From Clostridiales bacterium (GTDB lineage: Bacteria; Bacillota; Clostridia; Peptostreptococcales; Anaerovoracaceae), in NCBI GenBank assembly GCA_015243575.1, contig CP042469.1, positions 4,244,929-4,308,928 on the forward strand: 64,000 nt of DNA, written 5' to 3'. Made by a program: the position numbers and the translations under genes. This document shows positions 34,355-44,682 of the stretch, in pieces (positions within the stretch are counted from its first letter, which is position 1; every line of letters starts with the position of its first letter). A model generated the notes under the pieces. The model was not told where the DNA came from. It made no database searches and worked only from the letters and a program-made list of their open reading frames with translations.

Positions 34355-35362
34355 ATGAAGAAGTTAAGGGTAGGAAGAAGAATGACGAGAAAATTAACCA
34401 CCGTATTATTAGTACTGGCCATGACCCTCTCGCTCTTATCCGGGTGCGGCGCCAGTGGGGAGGCAGGTGGCGAAGCAGCAAAGGATGACAGAGCGGTTAA
34501 AATTGGCATCCTTCAGAAATCACGTTCTGACCAGTATCAAATTCTATTAAACGCAGCTCAGGACACCGCATTGGCGGAACTGAAGTCTTCCGGAAAAATT
34601 GCGAACTTCTTACAAGTTGACGCTGACACCGATGTTCAAAAGCAGCTCAATCAAGCAGATGATATGATTGCCATGGGTGTCAGTGTCATCATCATGAGCC
34701 CGGTGGATGCCAACGGATGCGCTCCAATTGTTGACAAATGCAAGGAAGCGGGCATCCCAATTGTAATCGTTAATTCGAAGACGAGCAATGTGGAGGATGC
34801 CACCGCCTTTGTGGGTTCCAATGATGTGGAAGCCGGTGAGATTATGGGTAATTTTATAGCCGATCAATTGGGCGGTAAAGGGAACGCAAAGGGAAACGTC
34901 CTGCAATTGGAAGGAGACATCGGCAACTCTGCTCAAATCGATCGTGACCAAGGGTTAAAGAACACGATCTATAAGGAAGCGGGGGTCACAGTCCTTGAGT
35001 CATTGAGCGGCAAGTGGCTCCGGGAAGAGGCCATGCGCATCACAGAAGATTGGCTTCAAAAATATCCGGATATCAGTGCAATCGCAGCGGAAAATGATAA
35101 TATGGGAATGGGCGCGCTGAACGCTGTTATTAACGCCGGACGAAAGGATGATATTGTGATTGTCAGTGTTGATGCTATCGAGGATGCCAAGCTGAGTGTT
35201 CAGGCAGGCGAACTTGATGCTACCGTTCTGCAGGATGCAAACGGGCAGGGGACAGGCAGCGTTGATGTTGCATTCAAAATTGCCAGAGGAGAAGCATACG
35301 AAAAAAATACAAACATTCCATTTGTGCTGATTACCAAAGACAATGTGGATCAGTATTTATAG
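34355..35362 (+). CDS. Sugar-binding lipoprotein, RbsB type
   Basis: 335 aa. A type II signal peptide ends with LLSGC (lipid-modified Cys31), then a periplasmic-binding-protein 1 fold (KIGILQKSRSDQYQILLN, IIMSPVDANG, AIAAENDNMGMGALNAV). It captures the sugar outside the cell for the RbsA/RbsC-type transporter. GAGGAGG is placed 7 bases before the ATG. Here the binding protein comes last in the order ATPase, permease, binding protein. Confidence 0.93.
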   Translation: MKKLRVGRRMTRKLTTVLLVLAMTLSLLSGCGASGEAGGEAAKDDRAVKIGILQKSRSDQYQILLNAAQDTALAELKSSGKIANFLQVDADTDVQKQLNQADDMIAMGVSVIIMSPVDANGCAPIVDKCKEAGIPIVIVNSKTSNVEDATAFVGSNDVEAGEIMGNFIADQLGGKGNAKGNVLQLEGDIGNSAQIDRDQGLKNTIYKEAGVTVLESLSGKWLREEAMRITEDWLQKYPDISAIAAENDNMGMGALNAVINAGRKDDIVIVSVDAIEDAKLSVQAGELDATVLQDANGQGTGSVDVAFKIARGEAYEKNTNIPFVLITKDNVDQYL

Positions 35363-35457
35363 GAAATTAAAAGGGATTTCTATATCAGGCAGGAAGAAAA
35401 ATTCGCAGCCATTTCATTTCTAATGCGATATGTGATCCTAGATTCTCCAAACGAAAG

Positions 35458-35488
35458 GATGGGAGGCTTTAGCAGCCTTCCATCTTTT
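35458..35488 (+). terminator. Terminator of the sugar operon
   Basis: GATGGGAGGC (35458-35467) pairs with GCCTTCCATC (35475-35484, one wobble), then TTTT. Confidence 0.8.
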
Positions 35489-35660
35489 GCTAGTCAAAGC
35501 CGGTTTTGAGCTAAATTGGTAAATACGGCCGGTTTTCCAATTTCTCAGGCGTGTAATATCTTGTCAATGGAAGCTATGGTGTGTTAAAATATTCAACGAA
35601 TCTTGGCGTTGCATTGTAACGCGTTGGTGACGATATGGATCTGAAAGGAGGGACAAGCCG

Positions 35661-36383
35661 ATGATTCGCATTGCAATCTGTGATGACGAGCCGCAGGAGC
35701 TTGAGCAGGCTGGCAGTTTTCTCAAAAAATACGCTTATGAACATCCGCAATATGAAATGAAAACAGATTTTTTCTCCGTACCGTTAGAAATGCTCACTTA
35801 TATTTCGGAGAATGGCGGATTTGATGTGCTGCTGCTTGATGTCTATCTGCCGGGTATTCTCGGCACGGATGCGGCGCAGGAGCTGCGAAAAATGGGCGAT
35901 AACTGTCAGATTATCTTTGTGACCACCTCACGGGACCATGCGATCGATGCTTTTTCGTTAAATGCTGCGCATTATTTGGTGAAACCTTATTCCGAAAAAG
36001 AATTCTTTGCGGCATTTGACAAGGTGATCGACAACCTTGAAAAGAGGGGCGGGGCATATATTGCCGTTAAATCATCTGATGGCATCAGCCGCGTTGATCT
36101 GGACAAGCTTATCTATTCTGAAACCAATAATCATCTGCAGCGCTTATATCTGTCAGACGGCAGGACGATCGCGGTGCGCAAATCCTCCGCGGAGTTTTAT
36201 GAGCTGCTCGCTACAGACCCGCGCTTTTACAAATGCGGCAGCACGTATATCATAAATATGGATTATATTGTTGAACTTTCATCCAAGAGCGTTGGTTTTT
36301 CTACCGGCGTTAAAATTCCTATCCTCAGCCGAAAATATACAGATTTCAAAAGACAGTACATGGATTACGTTTGTAATCGATGA
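35661..36383 (+). CDS. LytTR response regulator (AgrA-like)
   Basis: 240 aa. Receiver domain with phospho-acceptor Asp60 (VLLLDVYLPG), acid pair CDDE at 9-12 and Lys in LVKPYSE; C-terminal LytTR DNA-binding domain (about 135-235). AGGAGGG stands 7-8 bases before the ATG. The stop (36381-36383) is followed after 19 bp by the partner kinase. LytTR regulators commonly control surface proteins, bacteriocins or peptide signalling; a large SLH protein lies just downstream. Confidence 0.93.
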   Translation: MIRIAICDDEPQELEQAGSFLKKYAYEHPQYEMKTDFFSVPLEMLTYISENGGFDVLLLDVYLPGILGTDAAQELRKMGDNCQIIFVTTSRDHAIDAFSLNAAHYLVKPYSEKEFFAAFDKVIDNLEKRGGAYIAVKSSDGISRVDLDKLIYSETNNHLQRLYLSDGRTIAVRKSSAEFYELLATDPRFYKCGSTYIINMDYIVELSSKSVGFSTGVKIPILSRKYTDFKRQYMDYVCNR

Positions 36384-36402
36384 GGGAGAGGGTCATATTC
36401 AT

Positions 36403-37722
36403 ATGATTACATATACAGTAATACTTCTGCGTTTTTTGCAGACGGCTGCTTATATCGGCCTATTTTTCTTTTTTCTAATAAAGCTGAAAGAACCGATAAG
36501 GAAGCGAATTGCAATCACCGTTGTAATTTATATTGCAGTTGCCGGGGGATATTTTGCCTTTCTACTTATACACGGTCAACAAATCGCAGAACGCCTGATT
36601 GTACCCGTCGAAATCGGATTATGTCTGATTTTGCTGATCATTTGCTCCGCGGACAGATGGGCGGTATCGCTTTTTGTCATGTTCACTCAGTTTAATTTAT
36701 ATCTTGGAGTCTGCTATATTTCCGATCTGTGCGCCTCCGAAAAATCTGTACTCGTATACAATACTGAATATTTGATATTCCGCACAGTGCTATTCGGAGC
36801 TCTTTTGTTGTGTGTGTTTAAAATTGTTCGCCCTCGCTTTCGCAAGCTGGTTGAGATCCTGGGAAAAGAGTGGCATTTGATTGCTCTTTTGGCCATTTCT
36901 TTTTATGTTCTCGAAGCCGTTATTCTTTATTGGCCACGTTTCTACTGGTATGAAACGGACTACCGATGGTATCTGTTTGCAAGCTCATATCTGGTGTTTT
37001 TCAGCGTTTACTGGTTGATTTTTCGATCGATCAATGCCATTGTGCAAAAGTATGAGGGGCATGAGCGGGAAAGCATCCTTGCTCAGCAAAACAAGATGTG
37101 GGAGGAGCAGTTAGAGGAGCAGAAAAATGCCATTAGCGCTGCCCGTCGTGATCGCCATGATCTTCGTCATCATTACGATACGCTCTTAGCAATGCTTGCG
37201 GGTGGCAAAACACAGGAAGCGGTTTCCTACTTGAATGCTCAGACGCTGAGAACAGAAAGCGCGGTTCTTACCAATGTGTGTCAGCACCTTGCAGCAAATG
37301 CCATCTTGTCAAGATGGGCGGCGAGGGCAAGGGAGAACGGCATTAAAACCGAAATCGACGCAAGGATTCCTGCGAATCTCCCGATGGATGATGTTGCGCT
37401 GGCCGGCATTTTAGCCAATTCCTTTGAAAATGCCGTGGAGGGCTGCTTGCGCTGTCCTGAAGAAATGGAGAGACGGATTGTTATAAAGATTGCATATTCC
37501 GTTTATAACGGAGCCGGAAAGCTTCACATTGTTTTTGAAAACTCATGCGCTGATCATATTGCCTTTGAAAGCGGTTTCCCAAAATCTCAGAAGCAAGGCG
37601 GCGGGACCGGGACAAGGAGTATCAGTTACACCGCTGAAAAGTACAATGGTATGGTGGAATTTACTGCTGAAAGCAATGTTTTCAGGACGCGCGTTCTGCT
37701 CCACTTGCAGGGACAAATCTAA
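36403..37722 (+). CDS. AgrC-like membrane sensor histidine kinase (GHKL)
   Basis: 439 aa. About six transmembrane helices occupy residues 1-215, then a coiled-coil segment and the DHp box RRDRHDLRHHYDTLLAML with His252; the GHKL ATPase has ILANSFENAVEGC and GTGTRSISYTAEKYNG. This is the layout of peptide-sensing AgrC/ComD kinases, although no AgrD/AgrB-type genes are next to it. ATG 36403 is preceded by GAGGGAGAGGG, which overlaps the stop of the response regulator. Confidence 0.9.
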   Translation: MITYTVILLRFLQTAAYIGLFFFFLIKLKEPIRKRIAITVVIYIAVAGGYFAFLLIHGQQIAERLIVPVEIGLCLILLIICSADRWAVSLFVMFTQFNLYLGVCYISDLCASEKSVLVYNTEYLIFRTVLFGALLLCVFKIVRPRFRKLVEILGKEWHLIALLAISFYVLEAVILYWPRFYWYETDYRWYLFASSYLVFFSVYWLIFRSINAIVQKYEGHERESILAQQNKMWEEQLEEQKNAISAARRDRHDLRHHYDTLLAMLAGGKTQEAVSYLNAQTLRTESAVLTNVCQHLAANAILSRWAARARENGIKTEIDARIPANLPMDDVALAGILANSFENAVEGCLRCPEEMERRIVIKIAYSVYNGAGKLHIVFENSCADHIAFESGFPKSQKQGGGTGTRSISYTAEKYNGMVEFTAESNVFRTRVLLHLQGQI

Positions 37723-37767
37723 AAAATCGACAAAACACGACATTTACGCCAAATATCCTGCAATTAT

Positions 37768-37798
37768 GCCACGACCGGTTTTCGGTCGTGGCTTTCTT
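37768..37798 (+). terminator. Terminator after the two-component system
   Basis: A 10-bp stem (37768-37777 with 37783-37792), GTTTT loop, then TTTCTT. A TATAAT sequence follows at 37800-37805 and could start the next transcript, though no good -35 was identified. Confidence 0.8.
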
Positions 37799-37839
37799 GT
37801 ATAATGCAGTATGAAATATTGGTTTTAGGAAGTGATTTT

Positions 37840-38064
37840 ATGATGAGAGAGCTCCGCGTCAGAACCGCAGAGGGAAAGAAGGCGGACGACAGCCTTGGAA
37901 TAGGACGCAGCGACTTCTGTGACGCTTTTGAACAGGACCCAGACCGGCTGTTCTCCGCTCGGGAGTGCTGGTACTGCAAATATGGGGATTTTGGCATTTT
38001 GACCGAGCATCCCACGCAAAAGGGCGTATGCAGATATGAGACGACAATGAATGACATTTCTTGA
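37840..38064 (+). CDS. Small cysteine-containing protein, 74 aa
   Basis: I recognise no family. The product is soluble and charged, with a CWYCKYGDFG motif and a later single cysteine (GVCRYET), which could form a small metal site. AGGAAGTG precedes ATG 37840. It lies between the LytTR two-component system and the large SLH protein, so it might be connected with either; its role is unknown. Confidence 0.6.
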   Translation: MMRELRVRTAEGKKADDSLGIGRSDFCDAFEQDPDRLFSARECWYCKYGDFGILTEHPTQKGVCRYETTMNDIS

Positions 38065-38134
38065 TTAACGTGTAAAACAGCGTGTGGATGATTTGAATGT
38101 TCATCGGACGAAAAAAACAGGAGGAATGGAAGGA

Positions 38135-41100
38135 ATGAAAAAAAGAATTTTAAGCATTCTGCTGGTGGTGTGTATGGTGGTTAGTTTACTGCCGTGCTTT
38201 GCCGTAACTGCAATTGCTGCGGGTGAAGCAACCTTGCTCGTAAACACCTCTGCTGTAGATGACAGCGCAGCTCGCGGAACGGGTGCAAGATATAAAACCC
38301 TTGCAGGTGCGGTTGCCAAGGCTGTAAGCGGCGACACAATCAAGCTCGAAACTGATTGTGTGATCGATGCAACCGTAGTGATTGAGGGTGTAACGCTTAC
38401 CTTTGATCTGAATGACAAACTGATTACGTGCAGTGTTGATAATTCCCATTATACCAATTATGCAATTAACGTGGGAAGTGGCGGAACCTTGACAGTGACC
38501 GATACAGCAAACGGTTCGGGTAAAATACAATACCCTTCACCAATTGCGGTCACGTCCAACGGAACAGTAAATGTCGCGAAGGGTACGATAGAAGCAATAT
38601 CGGAAGGATACGGTCCGGCAATTCAATGCAACAACAGCGCAGGCACCGTTAATGTCTCCGGGGGTAAAGTAATTCTTGATAATGGAGGATACGAAGGCTA
38701 TGGTGCAATTAATAGTTTTGGAACGGTAAATGTTTCTGGTGGAGACGTGGTTGGAACAGGGGCCACTCCGGCAATCAAAAGCGTCGGAACAGCCAATGTA
38801 TCCGGCGGTTATATTAACTCATTGAATTCTTTGTCCGGAAGTACAGCCAATATTACCGGCGGAAATATTGGAGTATTCCGTATTATTTCCGGTGGAACAG
38901 CCAATGTTACAGGCGGCACGATCAATACAATCTATAATGACGGTACATTGCAAAATCTTAATTCGCAATCCTTAAGTTTATACATTTTCACAGGCGGTGA
39001 CCCTAACGTGGCAGTCACATCGATTTCAGTGACACCCGCTTTGAGCTATACCTATGGCTTAAACGATGTAAAAACCGATAGTGAAGGTAAAATTTATGCT
39101 TGGCTGCCGGCAGGAATAACAAATGCAAGTGTAACTGCCGGGGGAAAAACCATGACAATTGATTTTAGAATACGCGGGGAAGAAATCACTGGCTTAATAC
39201 TACCTTATCCGGGCGGGTATGGGCAAATGTTTGATTTCCAAGGAAACGGTTATTCCGGTCGAGTAACATGGTCTCCGAGTGCTACCCCTTTTCTGCCTGG
39301 CACGGTATACACGGGAACATTTATCCTTACCGCAGTTGACAGCTACACCTTTACAGGAATGACAGGAGTCTTTACGGTCAGCGGAGCAACGTCAGTTACT
39401 GCATCCGATAATACCGGTAAAACGCTTAAATTGACTGTTGTTTTCCCGGAAACACCATCGCCCCAACCCGTCACGGTGACAGTGAAAAAGGATGGGACTG
39501 TGTGGGCAGGTCATGGGAAAAGTTTAGCGCTGTATAAGGATGGTATCAGCACCTACACGCTGAATAGCAGCGGATATAATGCATCAGTTCTTCCGGGGAC
39601 TTACGATATTTATGAGGGCACGGCCGATACCGGGGTGGATATCACTGTAAGCAAAGGCGGTGCCAACTCCGCCACGGTAAATTATTACTCGGTGACGTTT
39701 AAAAGCCAGGATGGCAGCACCACGCTGAATACGCAAACAGTGCTTTCAGGAAAAAACGCTGTCTATGGCGGGACTACGCCTAGCAAAGCGGCCGATGCAC
39801 AATATTCCTATGCATTTTCTAAATGGGTGGCAACGGTAAATGGATCTGATGAGGCAGCGCTTAACAATATCACATCAGCACATACGGTATTCGCCTGCTT
39901 TACGCCAACTCTCCGAAGCTATACCGTTACTTGGAAAAAAGACAGTTCCACAACGATCGATACAACAACCGTAGACTATGGCTTAACACCTTTCCACGTT
40001 GCTCCGACCAAGACCGGTTTCAGCTTTGCCGGGTGGACACCGGCTCTCGGAAGCGTTACAGGTGATGCCATATATACCGCCAGCTGGACGGCTGATCCAT
40101 ACAGCATATCTTATGTCCTAAACGGAGGAACAGTTGCAGCACCCAATCCTGACAACTATACAATCGAAAATACTGTTATTATTTTAAATAATCCCACCCG
40201 TACTGGATATTCATTTGTTGGCTGGAGCGGCACTGATCTGACCGGAGCCGCAAATCAGACGGTAACAATCCCTGCGGGCAGCAACGGAGCTTTGTCCTAC
40301 ACTGCCAATTGGAAAGCGGATGCACCGCCTGCACCACAAGCAAGTATCGTAACTGCAAGGACGGACAAAAGTATTACCATAGCCGTGGAGAATGGCTATG
40401 AATACAGTTTGGACGGAATGATCTGGCATAGCGGCACAGGCAGTTATACCTTTACCGAATTAACTGCCGCACAGCCCTACAGCCTTTTTTGCCGCAAGGC
40501 AGAGGTAACCGACCTGGACAGCGCTTCTGCGGCAAGCGACGCGTCCGATGCTTTGGCTGTGATTACAAAAAATGCCGCACCCGCAGCGCCGTCATTTACC
40601 TTCGAAAGCATTACGGCAAACAGCGTAACCATATCAACAGTGGCCGGTGGCGAGTACAGTAAGGATGGAGGAGTAACCTGGCAGGACAGTAGTCTGTTCA
40701 CCGGACTCTTCGACGCTACAAAGTATCACTTTGCTGTGCGCATGAAAGAAAACGATACTACTGTAGCCTCCGCAGCCTCCGCAATAACGGATCAGTACAC
40801 CGCGGCAGCGATTCCTTCGACAGGAGAAGGATACACGATTAACTACAGCACCGGGACGATTGGTATTACAAGCGGTTACGAAGTGAGCACAAGTATTGAT
40901 TTCAGTACATTGTTTGCAAATGGAGACTCATTCACTCCTGGCATAACTTACTATGTGCGAAAAGCGAAAGATACTGGGACCACCCCAGATACCCCCGCGT
41001 CCGAGGCAGTCATCTTCACTGTTTCTGCTAAGCCGGATGCACCGTCTGACGGTGCGTATTCCTATGATTATACGAATGAGCAGATCCTATTCGGTGACGA

Positions 41101-43951
41101 TTACGAAGTATACACCGCAACTTCCGGCGGCAATGCCGTAACGAGTGACAGTACGGCAATCACGCCGGGCAGTATATTATACATTCGTGTAAAATCTACC
41201 GATTCAGCACCGGCCAGCGACTGGACAATGATCACCGTTCCTGCGCGTCCCGCAACGACGGGCCTTTCCATCAGTACGAGCAGGACCGATACGACCATCA
41301 CGGTGACTGAAATTCCCGGAGCAGAGTACAGCAATGATGGAGGAACGACATGGCAAAGCAGTAATGTGTTTACCGGTCTTAATGCGGATACGGATTACAG
41401 TATCACGGTTCGCTATGCAGCTGATGATGCGTTTGCCAGTGATGCACTCACTAGCGTTACCGTAAGAACAAAGGCTTCCGCCGGTGGCGCGCCTTCCGCA
41501 CCTTCGGTAAGCACGCAGACCGATCATGCGATAACGATCGATACGGTTGAAGGCTATCAGTACGCGATCACCACAAGCGACACCGCACCGACAATCTGGG
41601 GAGCCGCGGAAACAACAACCGGAACAAAGACCTTTTCCAGTCTTTCCGCAGCCACACGCTATTATATCTGGGTACGTGCTGCGGAGACCGATACAGCAAC
41701 GCCGTCAAGCGCAAGCCGTATCAGCGTGTACACCACGGCGTCAGTTCCGTCGGACGAAGGATATACGATCGATTATATTGCTGAAACCATCAACTATGAC
41801 GACGGCATCTATGAAGTCACGGCAGATACTGTTGCGCTGCCTCTTACCATGATCGAGGACGGTGACAGTATCACAGACAATATTTCCGACTACGGCGACG
41901 CAGTGCAGACAATCTATGTTCGCGTCAAGGCCGTTGAGGATGGCGCACCTGCCGGTGCATGGGTGGAGGTCCCCCTTCCGGCAAGACCCGAAACGCCATC
42001 GGCCAGCGCTTCCAATGAAACCGCCGACAACAAAAACGACGGTCGGATATCCGGCGTAACTGAGGCGATGGAATGGAAGGCCGACGGCGGAGCCTATACC
42101 GCTGTCACGGCTGATCAGGCGTCAAACGGCATCACAGGGCTGTCAGACGGGACCTATTATGTTCGTTCTATGGCTGTCAGCGGCATCAGATTTAAGAGCG
42201 CTGAACAGAAAATCACCATTGCAGCGGGCCATACGATAACGGTTACCTTCCATTCACAAAGTGGAAGCGAGGTTGAACCTATTACCGGCAAGGCTTACGG
42301 CGACAGGATCGCGGCACCTGTTGACCCCATACGCAGTGGATTCTACTTTGCAGGCTGGTACAAGGATGTCTCCTGCACAAATCCGTGGACATTCACACTG
42401 GATGCATTGACAGAAGATATAACGCTCTATGCCAAATGGAGCTCTATCCCGGCCTATACTGTGACCGGCAGAATCGTAGACGAGACATCTGCTGCGGTGG
42501 TCGGCGCAACCGTGCGAATGATGCAGGGTGCGACGCAGTTCGGCATCACGGGCGTAACGGATGAACACGGCGATTTCACAATTGATAAGGTTCCAACTGG
42601 AATTTATAACCTTGTCATTACAAAGGGTGCTAAAACATCAATTATCAAAGTCGAAGTGTCAAGCGGGAATGTTGCCGTCGGCAATGCTGCCTTGCCGTCA
42701 GGCAATGCGAACAGCATTCTTGTTGTTCAGGGAAGCGGTACCCCGAATGTCGTTGTGGGAGAGCTGGAGAGAGAAGCGTATACCCAGCTTGCAGGTTCCG
42801 GTAATCCTCTTGCCGATAAAGTTGACATCACTCTGACCGTTGAGAAGAAGGATGCGGATGTGGCAGCAAACGGCAGCGAAGTTACGAGCGCCGCGGCAGC
42901 TGCGGGTAAGCAGGTCGGTATGATCCTCGCCATCGACGTGAACAAAAAGGTCAATGGGACCGATGATCCAACCTATAATCAAACGAGCGGATTGATCGAA
43001 ATCAACATTCCTTTGCCAGCCGAGATGCAGGGCAAGGCGACATACGCCATCTATCGCTATCATGGTTCCGGCGTTGATACGATTACTGAAACGCCGAATG
43101 GAACCCTTGAACGAATTGCTATTGACCGCTCAAATTGGATCATCACGCTTTATGCGAATAAGTTCTCCACCTATGCGATCGGATATACGAATCACTCCTC
43201 TGGGGGCGGTGGAGGCACTGCATCCCCAGGCACCAAAGCAGCTGCCATTGAGAGTCAAGAAACAGTCGCTTTGCCATACTATGTTGTGAACGGCAAGGAA
43301 ATATTTATCGGTTTTGCAAAGGATGCAGACGGAACAATGAAGTATATCGCTCCTGCAGGTGTGACGGTACTGTTTCGGAAAAACCCTAAGGATTTCCGCG
43401 ACATTGCAGGTCACTGGGCGAAGGACAACATTGATTTTGTCACCGAGCGTGAGCTGTTCTTAGGCACAGGAGACGATAAATTCTCTCCGCAGTCGGGCAT
43501 GACGCGAGCCATGTTCGCTACGGTAATCGGCAGGCTTTATGAGAGGTCTTACGGGGAACTTCTTAAAAAAGATGATTACAGCTTTGCTGATGTAGACAGC
43601 AATGCTTATTATAGAGCCTACATCGATTGGGCGTCGGAGAACAACATCATCACCGGAATCGGCAGCGGATTGTTTAAGCCCGATCAGGAAATAACCCGTC
43701 AGGAAATGGCGGCGATACTATACCGCTTTGCTGAATTCTTGCGCGTTTTGCCTTCGGGGCTAGAGAAAACACAGCTGCATTATCCGGATGCTGCGGGAAT
43801 CTCATTCTGGGCTACGGAAGCAGCTGGGTACTGTCAGCAAACCGGAATCATCACCGGACGTTCAGGCGGAGACTTCGTTCCGCAGGGTACGGCGACAAGA
43901 GCAGAAGTCGCTGCTATTCTGCAAAGATTCATAGAAAGCTCAGTGAACTAA
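38135..43951 (+). CDS. Large secreted multi-domain SLH surface protein, 1938 aa
   Basis: A signal peptide (MKKRILSILLVVCMVVSLLP, cleavage near AIAAG) precedes a beta-helix-like region rich in GTVNVSGG and GTANVTGG repeats (about 90-300), then a linker, Listeria-Bacteroides (InlB) repeats (about 595-730; GFSFAGWTP, GYSFVGWSG), several fibronectin-like modules (about 735-1420; repeated ITVEN/YSLDG patterns and EYSNDGGTTWQ), another FAGWYKD repeat, a carboxypeptidase-regulatory-like domain (about 1440-1520), a linker of glycine and serine, and three C-terminal SLH domains (from about 1753; FRDIAGHWAKDN, FADVDSNAYYRAYIDWA, WATEAAGYCQQTGIITG). It is anchored to cell-wall polysaccharide and is probably an adhesin. 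AGGAGG lies about 10 bases before ATG 38135. Confidence 0.93.
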   Translation: MKKRILSILLVVCMVVSLLPCFAVTAIAAGEATLLVNTSAVDDSAARGTGARYKTLAGAVAKAVSGDTIKLETDCVIDATVVIEGVTLTFDLNDKLITCSVDNSHYTNYAINVGSGGTLTVTDTANGSGKIQYPSPIAVTSNGTVNVAKGTIEAISEGYGPAIQCNNSAGTVNVSGGKVILDNGGYEGYGAINSFGTVNVSGGDVVGTGATPAIKSVGTANVSGGYINSLNSLSGSTANITGGNIGVFRIISGGTANVTGGTINTIYNDGTLQNLNSQSLSLYIFTGGDPNVAVTSISVTPALSYTYGLNDVKTDSEGKIYAWLPAGITNASVTAGGKTMTIDFRIRGEEITGLILPYPGGYGQMFDFQGNGYSGRVTWSPSATPFLPGTVYTGTFILTAVDSYTFTGMTGVFTVSGATSVTASDNTGKTLKLTVVFPETPSPQPVTVTVKKDGTVWAGHGKSLALYKDGISTYTLNSSGYNASVLPGTYDIYEGTADTGVDITVSKGGANSATVNYYSVTFKSQDGSTTLNTQTVLSGKNAVYGGTTPSKAADAQYSYAFSKWVATVNGSDEAALNNITSAHTVFACFTPTLRSYTVTWKKDSSTTIDTTTVDYGLTPFHVAPTKTGFSFAGWTPALGSVTGDAIYTASWTADPYSISYVLNGGTVAAPNPDNYTIENTVIILNNPTRTGYSFVGWSGTDLTGAANQTVTIPAGSNGALSYTANWKADAPPAPQASIVTARTDKSITIAVENGYEYSLDGMIWHSGTGSYTFTELTAAQPYSLFCRKAEVTDLDSASAASDASDALAVITKNAAPAAPSFTFESITANSVTISTVAGGEYSKDGGVTWQDSSLFTGLFDATKYHFAVRMKENDTTVASAASAITDQYTAAAIPSTGEGYTINYSTGTIGITSGYEVSTSIDFSTLFANGDSFTPGITYYVRKAKDTGTTPDTPASEAVIFTVSAKPDAPSDGAYSYDYTNEQILFGDDYEVYTATSGGNAVTSDSTAITPGSILYIRVKSTDSAPASDWTMITVPARPATTGLSISTSRTDTTITVTEIPGAEYSNDGGTTWQSSNVFTGLNADTDYSITVRYAADDAFASDALTSVTVRTKASAGGAPSAPSVSTQTDHAITIDTVEGYQYAITTSDTAPTIWGAAETTTGTKTFSSLSAATRYYIWVRAAETDTATPSSASRISVYTTASVPSDEGYTIDYIAETINYDDGIYEVTADTVALPLTMIEDGDSITDNISDYGDAVQTIYVRVKAVEDGAPAGAWVEVPLPARPETPSASASNETADNKNDGRISGVTEAMEWKADGGAYTAVTADQASNGITGLSDGTYYVRSMAVSGIRFKSAEQKITIAAGHTITVTFHSQSGSEVEPITGKAYGDRIAAPVDPIRSGFYFAGWYKDVSCTNPWTFTLDALTEDITLYAKWSSIPAYTVTGRIVDETSAAVVGATVRMMQGATQFGITGVTDEHGDFTIDKVPTGIYNLVITKGAKTSIIKVEVSSGNVAVGNAALPSGNANSILVVQGSGTPNVVVGELEREAYTQLAGSGNPLADKVDITLTVEKKDADVAANGSEVTSAAAAAGKQVGMILAIDVNKKVNGTDDPTYNQTSGLIEINIPLPAEMQGKATYAIYRYHGSGVDTITETPNGTLERIAIDRSNWIITLYANKFSTYAIGYTNHSSGGGGGTASPGTKAAAIESQETVALPYYVVNGKEIFIGFAKDADGTMKYIAPAGVTVLFRKNPKDFRDIAGHWAKDNIDFVTERELFLGTGDDKFSPQSGMTRAMFATVIGRLYERSYGELLKKDDYSFADVDSNAYYRAYIDWASENNIITGIGSGLFKPDQEITRQEMAAILYRFAEFLRVLPSGLEKTQLHYPDAAGISFWATEAAGYCQQTGIITGRSGGDFVPQGTATRAEVAAILQRFIESSVN

Positions 43952-43960
43952 ACCATAAGA

Positions 43961-43998
43961 AATGCGCCAGCTTTATCGCGTGAAGCTGGCGCATTTTT
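43961..43998 (+). terminator. Terminator of the large SLH gene
   Basis: A perfect 13-bp stem (43961-43973 with 43983-43995) and a run of T at 43994-43998. Confidence 0.92.
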
Positions 43999-44086
43999 AA
44001 AGATCTCTTTAGAGCTTCGCACTCAAAGCGTGCGAAATATGACCAGCAAAAGGTCAAATGGTACATCTGTAGCAGATAAACCCCTT

Positions 44087-44653
44087 TTAGAGGTAGCGTC
44101 TCACTCTACTCATATAATTTCTGTACGCAACCCCAAATTTCTTGATGCACCATCGTTCTTCTGACAGAATGATCCAATGGGCAGAGAACTGGAATACCAA
44201 GAGTATGGCTAATAGAAGCAATGATCGGGTAAGCAGTACACAGCCTAAAAAGTAGACAAAAAAAGCAACATACATTGGGTTTCGGGAAATCCGATAGAAT
44301 CCGTTCCTGTTGATGCCATTTTCAGCAGGTTTTGCGAAAGCCAATACAGATGCAGTGCACAGCAATATACCGAACCCGTATACTGCAATGCCTGTATAAA
44401 ACCAATCGGAATCAGACCGAATCTTAAGGAAGAATAGATAGACAAAGAATACTGTATTTGAAATCTGATAAACCCAGTATGCTGCTTTTTCCATTCCAAC
44501 CAGCGGGGCAAAGTAAGCAGCCCGTTTTAATCCGTCCTTGTCCAATACTCCTAAAAGGCCGAACCTGATCAGCAGCAATGGAATTAATAAAAGAGCTCCG
44601 TTCATTATGATTCTCCGTCTATCTTCACTCATCAATGGTATAAAACGAGTCAT
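44087..44653 (-). CDS. Isoprenylcysteine carboxyl methyltransferase (ICMT)-like membrane protein
   Basis: 188 aa with four or five hydrophobic segments. The C-terminal pattern GFYRISRNPMYVAFFVYFLG followed by EERWCIKKFGVAYRNYMSRV is that of the ICMT/PEMT-type integral membrane methyltransferases, which bind SAM at the membrane face. Bacterial substrates are mostly unknown. There is no clear ribosome binding site at 44653 or at the internal Met 44632, so the start is uncertain. It follows the GyrI-like gene by 29 bp. Confidence 0.85.
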   Translation of the reverse strand: MTRFIPLMSEDRRRIIMNGALLLIPLLLIRFGLLGVLDKDGLKRAAYFAPLVGMEKAAYWVYQISNTVFFVYLFFLKIRSDSDWFYTGIAVYGFGILLCTASVLAFAKPAENGINRNGFYRISRNPMYVAFFVYFLGCVLLTRSLLLLAILLVFQFSAHWIILSEERWCIKKFGVAYRNYMSRVRRYL

Positions 44654-44682
44654 CGATTGAAATTAACTAATAAAGATAATGT

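Noticed and set aside
38135-43951. Frameshift or fusion in the very long surface gene
   Set aside because: The frame is continuous, and signal peptide, repeats and C-terminal SLH domains make a normal modular surface protein.
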